NCBI RefSeq assembly: GCF_002379095.1
Contig: NZ_NBZV01000044.1
Coordinates: 1-40,839 of the forward strand
Length of the DNA stretch: 40,839 bases
Direction: 5' to 3'
Origin: Polaromonas sp. AER18D-145
GTDB lineage: Bacteria; Pseudomonadota; Gammaproteobacteria; Burkholderiales; Burkholderiaceae_C
How positions within the stretch are numbered: the first letter of the stretch is position 1; each line of letters starts with the position of its first letter. A program made the position numbers and the translations under genes. Positions 31,980 through 39,529 of this stretch are shown here, piece after piece. Under the pieces are notes generated by a model. That model did not search any database and was not told the origin of the DNA. It saw nothing but the letters and a program-made list of their open reading frames with translations.

Positions 31980-32873
31980 TCACCCGGTGAGGATGGGGCG
32001 CAGCGTGTCCATCTCGCTGGCCATGAACGCGAAGAAGGCCGACACGCGCGGCGTGCGCCGCAGCTGGCGCGTGGTCAGCAGGCGCCAGATGCGCGTCAGC
32101 TCGGGCACCGGGCCCAGCACCCGCACCAGGTCGGGTTCGGCATCGCCCAGCGCCGTCGGCAGTGCGGCCAGGCCCACATTCGCCTTCGCCAGCTGAACCA
32201 GGCCCAGCACACTGCCGCTGGTGGCCACGATGCGTGCGCCGGGCGCCACCTGGTGCAGCCACTGCGTGGCGCGGTGCTTGCCCATGCTGGCGTCCAGGCC
32301 GATCCAGGCGTGCTGCGCCAGGTCCTCGGTGCGCGCCGGGCTGCCGTGGCGCGCCAGGTAGTCGCGCCCCCCGTACACCGCCCACAGCGAATCGGCCACC
32401 TTGCGGCCGATGAGCTGGTTGTCCACGGTGTCGCCCGAGCGCAGCGCCACATCGGCTTCGCCCTGGCCCAGGTCCACATAATGGTCGCTCACTACAAACT
32501 CCACGCGCAGGCCGGGGTGCCGTGTCTGCAAGCGCTCCAGCAAGGGGGATCGGGTGATGCGTGCCACCAGCGGTTCCGGGCAGGTCAGGCGGATGACGCC
32601 GTTCAGCTCGCGCGCGGACGACTGCACCACGTTCTGCAGGGTCAGCATGTGCTGCTCAACCCGCTGCGCATGCGGCAGCAACTGCTGGCCGTAAGCGGTC
32701 AGCCGGTAGCCGCTGGGGTGGCGCTCGACCAGGGGCTGGCCGATGCGTTGTTCCAGCCGGGTGATGCGCCGCTGCACGGTGGACTGGTCGGTGTTCAGCG
32801 CGCGCCCCGCGGCGGTGGTGCTGCCGTGGCGCGCCACGGCCAGGAAATGCTTGAGGTCATCCCAATCGAACAT
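31980..32873 (-). CDS. LysR-family transcriptional regulator
   Basis: The protein has 297 residues. The N-terminal helix-turn-helix region (MFDWDDLKHFLAVARHGSTT, then TDQSTVQRRITRLEQRIGQP) is followed by a substrate-binding-like effector domain with PEPLVARI, YVDLGQGEADVALRSG and GLAALP. ATG at 32873 begins the standard LysR start; longer upstream frames would run through the divergent cupin gene. It is divergent from the secreted cupin gene with a 106-base gap, so that gene is the likely target. The effector is unknown. Confidence 0.93.
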   Translation of the reverse strand: MFDWDDLKHFLAVARHGSTTAAGRALNTDQSTVQRRITRLEQRIGQPLVERHPSGYRLTAYGQQLLPHAQRVEQHMLTLQNVVQSSARELNGVIRLTCPEPLVARITRSPLLERLQTRHPGLRVEFVVSDHYVDLGQGEADVALRSGDTVDNQLIGRKVADSLWAVYGGRDYLARHGSPARTEDLAQHAWIGLDASMGKHRATQWLHQVAPGARIVATSGSVLGLVQLAKANVGLAALPTALGDAEPDLVRVLGPVPELTRIWRLLTTRQLRRTPRVSAFFAFMASEMDTLRPILTG

Positions 32874-32979
32874 GTGAGCTCCGCGTCGGTGCGGCCCCAT
32901 TATGCAGTTCTGCGGCTGGCGCCGAGCCGGGGCGCTGCCTAAACTGGCCGCATCGTCCCCTCTGCTGAAAGGCCTTGCC

Positions 32980-33417
32980 ATGAACCCACGCCATGAACCC
33001 CCACCGCCCGCCCGTCGCGCCGGCCTGGCTTTGCTGCTGGGCGCTGCCTTCTGTGTGCCCGCGGCCCATGCCCAGGTCCCCGGCCTGGCCGCGCCCCAGC
33101 TGGTGTTGAAAGAAAACGTGCTGCAGATGCCCAGGGGCGACACGCAGGAAGTCAGGGTGATGACCGCCGCGTTCAAGCCCGGCGACCGGACGGTTTTTCA
33201 CACCCACCGCTCTCCGGTGACGGTGTACGTGCTCGAAGGCCAGTTCACGCTGGACCTCGAGGGCCGGGCGCCGGTGGTCCTCAGCGCCGGCCAGGCGTTT
33301 GTCGAACCACCCAACGTGAAAATGACCGGCTACAACAAGAGTGCCACCGACCCGCTGCGAGTGGTCATCTTCTACGTGAGCGACCCCAACACGCCGTTTC
33401 TGGACGCTGCCCACTGA
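32980..33417 (+). CDS. Secreted cupin-domain protein
   Basis: The protein has 145 residues. A signal peptide is clear: Arg-rich start, LALLLGAAFCVP, then AAHAQ with cleavage after about residue 31. The mature part is a single cupin barrel: PGDRTVFHTHRSPVTVYVLE (motif 1 with His and Glu) and GQAFVEPPNVKMTGYN (motif 2, where the usual His is replaced). It is probably a periplasmic metal-binding protein. ATG at 32980 is preceded by GAAAGG. It is divergent from the lysR-type gene, its likely regulator. Confidence 0.88.
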   Translation: MNPRHEPPPPARRAGLALLLGAAFCVPAAHAQVPGLAAPQLVLKENVLQMPRGDTQEVRVMTAAFKPGDRTVFHTHRSPVTVYVLEGQFTLDLEGRAPVVLSAGQAFVEPPNVKMTGYNKSATDPLRVVIFYVSDPNTPFLDAAH

Positions 33418-33503
33418 CTGGCCGCGGTCCCAGCGTCCACTGCGGGGCTTGCCGGTGGTGACGGGCTTCAACGAGGGATGAAGGGGCCTGCGGGCGAAAC
33501 TTG

Positions 33504-33566
33504 TGCATCAAATCGGCTTCCAGCCCTTGCATGGTGGGCGCAGGCAGCTATTAAAACAGTAGCAAC
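33504..33566. repeat. Dispersed intergenic repeat, copy C
   Basis: TGCATCAAATCGGCTTCCAG, CCCTTGCATGGTGGGCGCAG, then GCAGCTATTAAAACAGTAGC, the same orientation as copy B and reversed from copy A. It lies in the 295-base gap between the cupin gene and higB; the rest of that gap holds nothing I can name apart from the higB promoter. Confidence 0.7.
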
Positions 33567-33687
33567 TGGAGCGGGCTGACCGAGTGGCCGAGACGGTTGG
33601 TGCCTGATGGACGGTCAGCTGTGTTTGCCCGGAGCGGGGGAATAGAGGCTTGAAAAAGCTTCCGCGATTGCTGCAGATGGCACGTTT

Positions 33688-33706
33688 TATATCAAATAGA
33701 TATAAT
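33688..33706 (+). promoter_or_regulatory. Promoter and probable autoregulatory operator of higBA
   Basis: TATATC-AAATA-GATATA (33688-33704) is an AT-rich palindrome overlapping a perfect -10 TATAAT (33701-33706). Transcription would begin close to the higB ATG at 33713, giving an almost leaderless message; no Shine-Dalgarno is visible. Such palindromes are the usual sites for HigA autorepression. No convincing -35 is seen. Confidence 0.6.
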
Positions 33707-33712
33707 CAGCCA

Positions 33713-34015
33713 ATGCACGTGATCTCCCTCAAAATGCTCCGGGTCTTTTGGCAGAAGCATCCCGAGGCTGAAAACGTTTTGCGCGAATGGCACTCCGTTG
33801 TCGAACATGCCGAGTTCAAGGACTTCACGCACATCCGCGAATTTTTCAACTCGGCGGATTACGTGCCGCCGTTTACTGTGTTCGATGTCGGCGGCAACAA
33901 CTATCGCGTGGTGGTCATCGTCCGGTACAGATTCAAAAAAGTCTTTGTACAAAAAGTCTTGACGCATCGGGAGTACGACGACTGGAACAAACTTTATCGG
34001 AAAGGCAAGGTGTAA
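33713..34015 (+). CDS. higB: HigB-family toxin (mRNA interferase)
   Basis: The protein has 100 residues, starting MHVISLKMLRVFWQKHPEAE, the N-terminal signature of the HigB-2-type RelE-like family. FDVGGNNYRVVVIVRYRFKK and LTHREYDDWN match the basic core and C-terminal part with His and Tyr. HigB toxins cleave mRNA on the ribosome. ATG at 33713 is chosen; a longer frame from 33650 would run upstream of the -10 box. The toxin-first order and two-base spacing to the antitoxin gene are typical of higBA. Confidence 0.93.
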   Translation: MHVISLKMLRVFWQKHPEAENVLREWHSVVEHAEFKDFTHIREFFNSADYVPPFTVFDVGGNNYRVVVIVRYRFKKVFVQKVLTHREYDDWNKLYRKGKV

Positions 34016-34017
34016 AC

Positions 34018-34458
34018 ATGCAAGCAGCACGCGCTCTGACTCGCAAGCCGATCGACATGCCGGCCCTGCAGGCTTCCTGGCAGGCGTTCGACACCCTGGC
34101 TCACCTGCGCCCCATCCACAGCGAGGCCGACTACGACCGCATGGTCGCCATGATGAATGCGCTGCTGGAGGTGGCCGGCGACGACGAAGACCATCCGCTG
34201 TCTGGTTTGCTGGAGCTGGTCGCTGATGTGGTGTCGCGCTACGAACAGGAGCACCACGCGATAGAAGCGGCGAATCCCAAAGACGCCCTGCGGTTTTTGA
34301 TGGACGCACGCGGCTTGAAGCAGGAAGACCTCTCTGCCATTGTTCCCCAGGGCAATCTGTCGGCGATTCTGGCCGGAAAACGAAGCATCAGCGCCGCCAT
34401 GGCCGGCAAACTGGGCGGGTTTTTTGGCATCAGCCCGGCGGTGTTCGTGCCCAGGTGA
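34018..34458 (+). CDS. higA: HigA-family antitoxin with HTH domain
   Basis: The protein has 146 residues. The N-terminal half (about 1-85) is helical and acidic, typical of the longer HigA antitoxins that pair with this HigB class. The C-terminal XRE-type helix-turn-helix (about 88-135) reads ALRFLMDARGLKQEDLSAIV, then LSAILAGKRSISAAMAGKLG. It neutralises HigB and probably represses the operon at 33688-33704. ATG at 34018 follows the higB stop by two bases. Confidence 0.93.
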   Translation: MQAARALTRKPIDMPALQASWQAFDTLAHLRPIHSEADYDRMVAMMNALLEVAGDDEDHPLSGLLELVADVVSRYEQEHHAIEAANPKDALRFLMDARGLKQEDLSAIVPQGNLSAILAGKRSISAAMAGKLGGFFGISPAVFVPR

Positions 34459-34692
34459 GCAGCCCGTCCGCGTCGGTCTGTACGGACCGGAGAAGTGGCG
34501 CCCGACCAACAGCACGGTGGGCAAACTGGCGGATGCGCTGGGCGATTGCTGGCTGAAGGGCAATCCTCGCCCTTCTCAAATGGCTTCCCTGGTGGACGCC
34601 TTTTTTGCATTGGGCGGGGTTCGATGTCGAAAGGCAGGCTCTCCGTTCGTCGTGCAGGTGTGACCATCAACCACCAACCCAAGGACGTCCCC
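34459..34692. other. Gap after higA with no supported gene
   Basis: I find no convincing gene in this stretch. A short frame from about 34495 to 34663 reads NSTVGKLADALGDCWLKGNP and similar; it may be a gene remnant, but I cannot support it. CGGTC-TGTACG-GACCG near 34474 is a small hairpin. Confidence 0.4.
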
Positions 34693-35073
34693 ATGAAATA
34701 CCTCTGCCTCGCTTACTACAACCCCGACAAATTCGCCGCCATGGCGCCCGCCGACGTGCAGGCCCTGGTCAGCCAGTGCCCCGCCAAGGACGCCGAGCTC
34801 AAGGCCACCGGCCAGCTGGTCGTGAGCGCCTCGCTCGGAGGCCCGCAAGCTGCGTTTGCCCTGCGCCCGCGCGACGGCAAGACGCAGGTGACCGACGGGC
34901 CTTATGCCGAAGCCAAGGAAATGGTCGGCGGGTTCTTCATCATTGAAGCGGCGGATAAAGACGAGGCGGTGCGGCTGGCGTCGCTGCATCCGGCGGCGAC
35001 GCTGGGAGAGCGTGTGGGGTGGGGGATTGAGGTGCACCCGATTGGGTTTTTTGAGATGACGCCCGGCAAGTAA
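34693..35073 (+). CDS. YCII-related / DGPFAETKE family protein
   Basis: The protein has 126 residues. It contains TDGPYAEAKEMVGGFFIIEA, the DGPFAETKE signature of a YCII-like ferredoxin-fold family that often accompanies ECF sigma factors. The N-terminus MKYLCLAYYNPDKFAAMAPA is also typical. Enzymatic function is not established. ATG at 34693 was chosen because the family begins MKYL. No sigma factor is adjacent here. Confidence 0.92.
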   Translation: MKYLCLAYYNPDKFAAMAPADVQALVSQCPAKDAELKATGQLVVSASLGGPQAAFALRPRDGKTQVTDGPYAEAKEMVGGFFIIEAADKDEAVRLASLHPAATLGERVGWGIEVHPIGFFEMTPGK

Positions 35074-35094
35074 AGCGTTCGGCGAGGCGGAAGC

Positions 35095-35121
35095 AAAAAA
35101 GCCGCCGCCGGCGTGCCGGCG
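35095..35121 (-). terminator. Possible terminator of the minus-strand gene at 35225-36379
   Basis: On the minus strand CGCCGG-CACG-CCGGCG is followed after five bases by TTTTTT (complement of 35095-35100). The five-base gap weakens it. It lies about 100 bases beyond the stop. Confidence 0.35.
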
Positions 35122-35224
35122 CAGAGCGACGGAAGGCCCGATTTGCTCGCTCAGCATTGGCTTGTTCAGCATGGAGAAAATGTCATCAGACAGATAACCC
35201 GTTCCACAAGTAAACCCTTCGCAA

Positions 35225-36379
35225 CTAGATTCCGTAGTGTTGTCGCACCGATTCACGGATTTCTTTGCAGAAGGTAGAAGAGCCTGACCGCACGATTTCA
35301 ATGTCTAGAAGCCTGATCGCGTCCTCAGGACGCCCAAGGTTAGACAAAGCTACCGCATGGGCCGCGATGTATCGGTCTGCTAACTTCGGCTGTTCCTTGA
35401 TGAGTTGTTGAACATCTCCAAGTTCAAAGCAAAACAGAGCACTAATCCAATTCTCAGCCTGCAAAAATTTTTCACCAGCTATCCCACAGTGGTGAGGACT
35501 GATAAAGCAAGAAGCTATTCCAAATCCAAGTCTTTTGGTTGTGTTTAGTACCCAGAGCGGAGGGCTTTCAGCTTTAAGCAACTCCGCACGTCTGAATCCC
35601 ACGGAATTGGCGGGGAAAATTACACCAAATCCCGCTTGGAGCAGGTAAAAACCGATCTCATTTCCTTGGCCACCTCTGGGTTCGTCGTCGCCGAAATCGA
35701 AGGAATGGCCTCCCAGCTGCGCAGTACCAAAATCCATAGGCTGTGGAGTGTCGGAGATAGGTGTGCGGGCGAATAGCGATGATCCAGCGTAGTTGATGTA
35801 ACGGAACTTCCCTTTGTCTGTGCATAGCGGAACGATTGCGCCTCCGACCGAAGGAATGCTCGGATCGTCCACGACTACTTTCAATGCGTTGAAGAGCTGC
35901 GGGTAAATATCCTCGTCGTCCACAGGTTCGGGAATGCGCAAAAATTGAGCTTGTCCGCTATTGGGAAGGCCTTGAGGCTGAAGCTCGCCACTGTGATAGG
36001 CCGACTGGAATCCGTCATAGGCGAGCGAGTCGCCTATAAAGCCGGCTAGCGCGGTTGTGACACACCCTTGCTTAATAAATGTAATGTTGTCTTTTCCAAT
36101 TTCACAAACGAGAAGGTCAAGCCCCATTGCTTTATCGAGGTTTCTGAGGACTACTTCGACAACTTCAGCAGTGCTGGCGCAGGCGAGTATTTTTTCGCAG
36201 AGGCTTTCGAAAATTAGTGCGTCGCCAGCAAAGGCGACCGCAAGATGATCGCCTATTCGGTATTGTTTGAGGCATCCTTCTATAAGGGCATTTGCCCCGA
36301 GCTTATGGCAATAAGTTAATGCCGTATCCCCGAGAATATGAATCTTTTGACCGACCATGCGGGCCACGATTAACGACAT
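35225..36379 (-). CDS. Uncharacterised protein with proteasome-type Ntn-hydrolase-like N-terminus
   Basis: The protein has 384 residues. It begins M-SLIVARMVGQKIHILGDTAL; after loss of Met1, Ser would be residue 1 and Asp falls at residue 17, as Thr1 and Asp17 do in HslV and proteasome beta subunits. LKQYRIGDHLAVAFAGDALIF then resembles the HslV block around Lys33 and GFAGG. The segment VGGAIVPLCTDKGKFRYINY, about residues 185-205, fits the later strands of that fold. Residues about 320-375 look like one or two TPR-like helices (RYIAAHAVALSNLGRPEDAI). The start is firm: GGAGG lies four bases before ATG at 36379. Base composition is visibly poorer in GC than its neighbours, suggesting acquisition. 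The protease or peptidase role is inference. Confidence 0.7.
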   Translation of the reverse strand: MSLIVARMVGQKIHILGDTALTYCHKLGANALIEGCLKQYRIGDHLAVAFAGDALIFESLCEKILACASTAEVVEVVLRNLDKAMGLDLLVCEIGKDNITFIKQGCVTTALAGFIGDSLAYDGFQSAYHSGELQPQGLPNSGQAQFLRIPEPVDDEDIYPQLFNALKVVVDDPSIPSVGGAIVPLCTDKGKFRYINYAGSSLFARTPISDTPQPMDFGTAQLGGHSFDFGDDEPRGGQGNEIGFYLLQAGFGVIFPANSVGFRRAELLKAESPPLWVLNTTKRLGFGIASCFISPHHCGIAGEKFLQAENWISALFCFELGDVQQLIKEQPKLADRYIAAHAVALSNLGRPEDAIRLLDIEIVRSGSSTFCKEIRESVRQHYGI

Positions 36380-36495
36380 TTAGCCTCCGGCGAGAAAAAT
36401 TGGAGGGCGTGTCAGGTCGCATAGATTGTTGCCGTGTAACGGCTAGATCATGGCCTGTTTCGCCTAGTTGGACATCCTAGGGTTTCCCACGCTGC

Positions 36496-37326
36496 TCAAG
36501 GCTTGAAATACTCCTGAACCGTCTCCCAAGCCACCGTCTGCAGATGTTTTGCAATCGCCGGGTCCAGGCCGGCCGTGTATTTCAGGTCCACCGGTGAAGC
36601 CTTGAACAGCGTCGCGTACGTGGTGCACGCCGCCAGGTAGCTGCCGGCCACGTTGGGGTGACGCAGGTCGGCCACGTACAGATTCAGCTCGGGCATTTTC
36701 GCAATCGACTTGTCGAAGGCCAGGCCCGCGGGAATGACCAGCGCATTGTTGTCGTTGCCGGCCTGGGTGTAGGCCTCGGCGAGTTCGGCTGTCATGGACG
36801 GCACGTCCTTGTAAGCCCAGGACATGAAGAACACCGGCTTGGCGCCATGCTTGCGCACGGTGTCGGCGTGTTTCTTGGCGTATTCATGGAACAGGGGCTT
36901 GAGCTGCGGGTGCAGCGGGCACTGGCTGCAGTCCATCATGATGGCGACGTCGAACAGACGGTCCAGCTTGTTGAAGCTGACGGTGTTGTTGGCGCCAAAC
37001 GAATACGAGCCGACGGCATTGGGGCGGAAATAACTTTCCACGTCGTGCCAGTTCATGCCCGAGCCGCTGATGGTGGCCGAGCTGGCGCGGTGCCGGAAGC
37101 CGGGCTGGCCTTCCCGGATCAGTTGCCCCACATGGTTGTGCAGGCTGTTGTTGTAATAAAAAAAGCTGTTGCCGATGTAAATGGCCGATGCGGGCTTGTC
37201 GCCGCCGTCCGTCACCCTGGGTTTGGTCTGGGCCAGCGCGCCGGTGACGGCGCCGAACAGGACGGCGAGGCCGAGGGCGGCGGACAGCAGGGGTTTGAAG
37301 AGGGTGGTGGGCAAGAGGTGGTACAT
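36496..37326 (-). CDS. Secreted SGNH-hydrolase-like protein
   Basis: The protein has 276 residues. The signal peptide spans about 1-32 (hydrophobic LSAALGLAVLFGAVTG, then ALAQ). The mature protein has IYIGNSFFYYNN with Ser54 in the GNSF block and D220-L-R-H223 near the end (VADLRHPNVAGSYLAA), the Ser and Asp-x-x-His pattern of SGNH/GDSL esterases. CSQCP at about 133-137 may form a disulphide. Probably a periplasmic or exported esterase; the substrate is unknown. AAGGAGA lies before ATG at 37326. Confidence 0.75.
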   Translation of the reverse strand: MYHLLPTTLFKPLLSAALGLAVLFGAVTGALAQTKPRVTDGGDKPASAIYIGNSFFYYNNSLHNHVGQLIREGQPGFRHRASSATISGSGMNWHDVESYFRPNAVGSYSFGANNTVSFNKLDRLFDVAIMMDCSQCPLHPQLKPLFHEYAKKHADTVRKHGAKPVFFMSWAYKDVPSMTAELAEAYTQAGNDNNALVIPAGLAFDKSIAKMPELNLYVADLRHPNVAGSYLAACTTYATLFKASPVDLKYTAGLDPAIAKHLQTVAWETVQEYFKP

Positions 37327-37471
37327 GCTTGTCTCCTTGGTTTTTTGTGTCTGGCGAGTCTAGTGGACTTGCGGCGCGCCGTCATGCCCTTTTCTCCGCA
37401 AGCCCGGGCCGCTGCAGGCAAGGTCCTTCTGGACGGATACTTGGGTCTGGAACAAATAAAAAGGAGACCCC

Positions 37472-39037
37472 ATGAACCCCGCCATCCGCCGGCAAACGAT
37501 TGCCGACCTGCTCCACCGCACCGCCAAACGCTACCCGGGCAAGACCGGCCTGATCTGCGGCGACACACGCTGGACCTTTGCCGAGTTTGATGCGGTGGTG
37601 GATCGTGTGGCGGCTGGCCTTGTCGGCATGGGTGTGGGCCATGGCAGCCGCATTGCCGTGCTGGCGCGCAACTCGCACGGGTTTGCGGCCATGCGGTTTG
37701 CGCTGGCGCGGCTGGGCGCGGTGCTGGTGCCGATCAACTTCATGCTCAAGGCCGAAGAGGTGGCCTTCATCCTGCGCCATGCCGAGGCGCAGATGCTGGC
37801 CACCGACTCGGGCCTGGCCGAGCTGGCCCGCAGCGCCGCGGCGCTGGACACCGCCGTCACGCAATTTGTCTGGCTGCCTTCGGACGAGGCCACGCCGCCC
37901 GTGCCGGGCATGGTCTCGTTCGACGACCTGGCCGCCACCCGGGGCATGCCGCCCGAGGTGGCGCTGGGCAGCACCGACCTGGCGCAGATTGTCTACACCA
38001 GCGGCACCGAGTCCATGCCCAAGGGCGCCATGCTGACGCACGACGCGGTGATCTCGCAGTACGCCAGCTGCGCGGTGGATGCCAGCATTGCCCATGGTGA
38101 CGTGATGCTGCATGCGCTGCCGCTGTACCACTGCGCGCAGCTCGACGTGTTTTTCGGCCCGGCCATCTACGTGGGCGCTACCAGCATCATCACCGCCAAG
38201 CCGACACCGGACAACCTGCTGCCGCTGATGGCGCAGCACCGCATCACCTCCTTCTTTGCGCCGCCTACGGTGTGGATCGCGCTGCTGCGCTCGCCGCTGT
38301 TCGATGGCTCCGACCTGTCCAGCCTGCGCAAGGGTTATTACGGCGCGTCCATCATGCCGGTAGAGGTATTGCGCGAGCTGGCGCGGCGGCTGCCCGACGT
38401 CGGCTTCTGGAACCTGTACGGCCAGACCGAAATTGCGCCACTGGCCACGATGCTGGGCCCCGACGACCAGCTGCGCAAGCCCGGCTCCTGCGGGCGCGCC
38501 GTGCTCAATGTGGAAACGCGCGTGGTGGACGACGCCATGAACGACGTGGCAACCGGCGAGGTCGGCGAGATCGTGCACCGCTCGCCGCACCTGATGCTGG
38601 GCTACTTTCGCGACGAGGAGAAAACGAAGGCCGCCTTCCAGGGTGGCTGGTTCCATTCGGGCGACCTGGCCACCATCGACGACGAAGGTTTCATCACCGT
38701 GGTGGACCGCAAGAAGGACATGATCAAGACCGGCGGCGAAAACGTGGCCAGCCGTGAGGTGGAAGAAATGATTTACCGCCTGGGCGCTGTGTCTGAAGTG
38801 GCGGTGGTCGGCGTGCCGCACCCCAAGTGGGTGGAGGCCGTGGTGGCGGTGATTGTGGTCAAGGCCGGCCAGACGCTGACCGAGCAGCAGGTGCTGGCGC
38901 ATTGCAGTGAGCACATTGCCAGCTTCAAGGCGCCCAAGGCCGTTGTGTTCACCGACGCGCTGCCGAAAAACCCCAGCGGCAAGCTGCTGAAGCGGGATTT
39001 GCGGGCGCTTTACCAGGACGTGTTTGCTGGAAAATGA
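37472..39037 (+). CDS. AMP-forming acyl-CoA synthetase / ligase
   Basis: The protein has 521 residues. The phosphate-binding loop is YTSGTESMPKGAM (175-187), a variant with Glu-Ser in place of the usual Gly-x. The adenylate motif is WNLYGQTEIAPLAT, and GWFHSGDLATIDDEGFITVV leads into the hinge DRKKDMIKTGGENV. The catalytic Lys504 is in NPSGKLLKR. It activates a fatty or aromatic acid to its CoA thioester; substrate is undefined. AAAGGAGA precedes ATG at 37472. Confidence 0.94.
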   Translation: MNPAIRRQTIADLLHRTAKRYPGKTGLICGDTRWTFAEFDAVVDRVAAGLVGMGVGHGSRIAVLARNSHGFAAMRFALARLGAVLVPINFMLKAEEVAFILRHAEAQMLATDSGLAELARSAAALDTAVTQFVWLPSDEATPPVPGMVSFDDLAATRGMPPEVALGSTDLAQIVYTSGTESMPKGAMLTHDAVISQYASCAVDASIAHGDVMLHALPLYHCAQLDVFFGPAIYVGATSIITAKPTPDNLLPLMAQHRITSFFAPPTVWIALLRSPLFDGSDLSSLRKGYYGASIMPVEVLRELARRLPDVGFWNLYGQTEIAPLATMLGPDDQLRKPGSCGRAVLNVETRVVDDAMNDVATGEVGEIVHRSPHLMLGYFRDEEKTKAAFQGGWFHSGDLATIDDEGFITVVDRKKDMIKTGGENVASREVEEMIYRLGAVSEVAVVGVPHPKWVEAVVAVIVVKAGQTLTEQQVLAHCSEHIASFKAPKAVVFTDALPKNPSGKLLKRDLRALYQDVFAGK

Positions 39038-39090
39038 TGGAAGCGCCCTTGGTCAACTGCTCACCGCAAGCATCGTCACCGGTCTGTTTT

Positions 39091-39190
39091 CCGTTCGCCC
39101 AGAGCCTGTCGAAGGGTCCCTTCGTCAAGCTCAGGAAAGGCTTCGACCCCTTCGGCGGAGCTCAGGACAGGCGGCTCAACCCGAACGGGG
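39091..39190. repeat. REP-like palindrome 1
   Basis: It starts CCGTTCGCCCAGAGCCTGTC and ends CAACCCGAACGGGG, with an internal AAGGCTTCGACCCC and GGAGCTCAGGACAGG. The arms are inverted repeats. The same unit recurs at 39286-39335 (short form) and 39369-39448. It lies in the gap of 492 bases between the ligase and the MDR gene, which holds no gene I can support. Confidence 0.85.
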
Positions 39191-39258
39191 AATGCGACGC
39201 TTGATTGAATCTGCAGCATGGCGATGATTGAGACGGCCATAAATCATGATAAGCAACT

Positions 39259-39365
39259 TATTGATCCGGCCCTATGAAATATGAACCGTTCGTCCTGAGC
39301 TTGTCGAAGGGTTTCGACAAGCTCAACCCGAACGGAAATTAATACATCATCGGGCCGGATCAATA
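39259..39365. repeat. REP-like palindrome 2 inside a second inverted repeat
   Basis: The core at 39286-39335 is a near-perfect hairpin, CCGTTCGTCCTGAGCTTGTC ... GACAAGCTCAACCCGAACGG. It is flanked by a perfect 14-base inverted repeat TATTGATCCGGCCC (39259-39272) and GGGCCGGATCAATA (39352-39365). Confidence 0.85.
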
Positions 39366-39368
39366 CTA

Positions 39369-39448
39369 CCGTTCGCCCTGAGCCTGTCGAAGGGTCAAGG
39401 CTTCGACCCCTTCGGCGGAGCTCAGGACAGGCGGCTCAGCCCGAACGG
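39369..39448. repeat. REP-like palindrome 3
   Basis: CCGTTCGCCCTGAGCCTGTC at the left and CTCAGCCCGAACGG at the right form the inverted arms. The right half is almost identical to that of palindrome 1, including CTTCGACCCCTTCGGCGGAG. It ends about 80 bases before the MDR gene start. Confidence 0.85.
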
Positions 39449-39529
39449 TGGGGTGCCATGACCTGTGAAATCCATTCAGTCCACATTCACCCCATCCATC
39501 CAATCATTCATTCAACAAGAGAGACAGAC

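Noticed and set aside
33575..33640. tRNA-like stretch (GACCGAGTGGCCGAGACGG)
   Set aside because: It superficially recalls the D-arm of serine tRNA, but no acceptor stem, anticodon arm or TTC arm can be folded around it.
34495..34663. Short frame ending MASLVDAFFALGGVRCRKAG
   Set aside because: No start with a ribosome-binding site and no family I can name. It may be a remnant, but there is not enough to call a gene or pseudogene.
39091..39448. Repeats resembling a CRISPR array
   Set aside because: The units are long palindromes of unequal length and spacing, without uniform spacers or cas genes.
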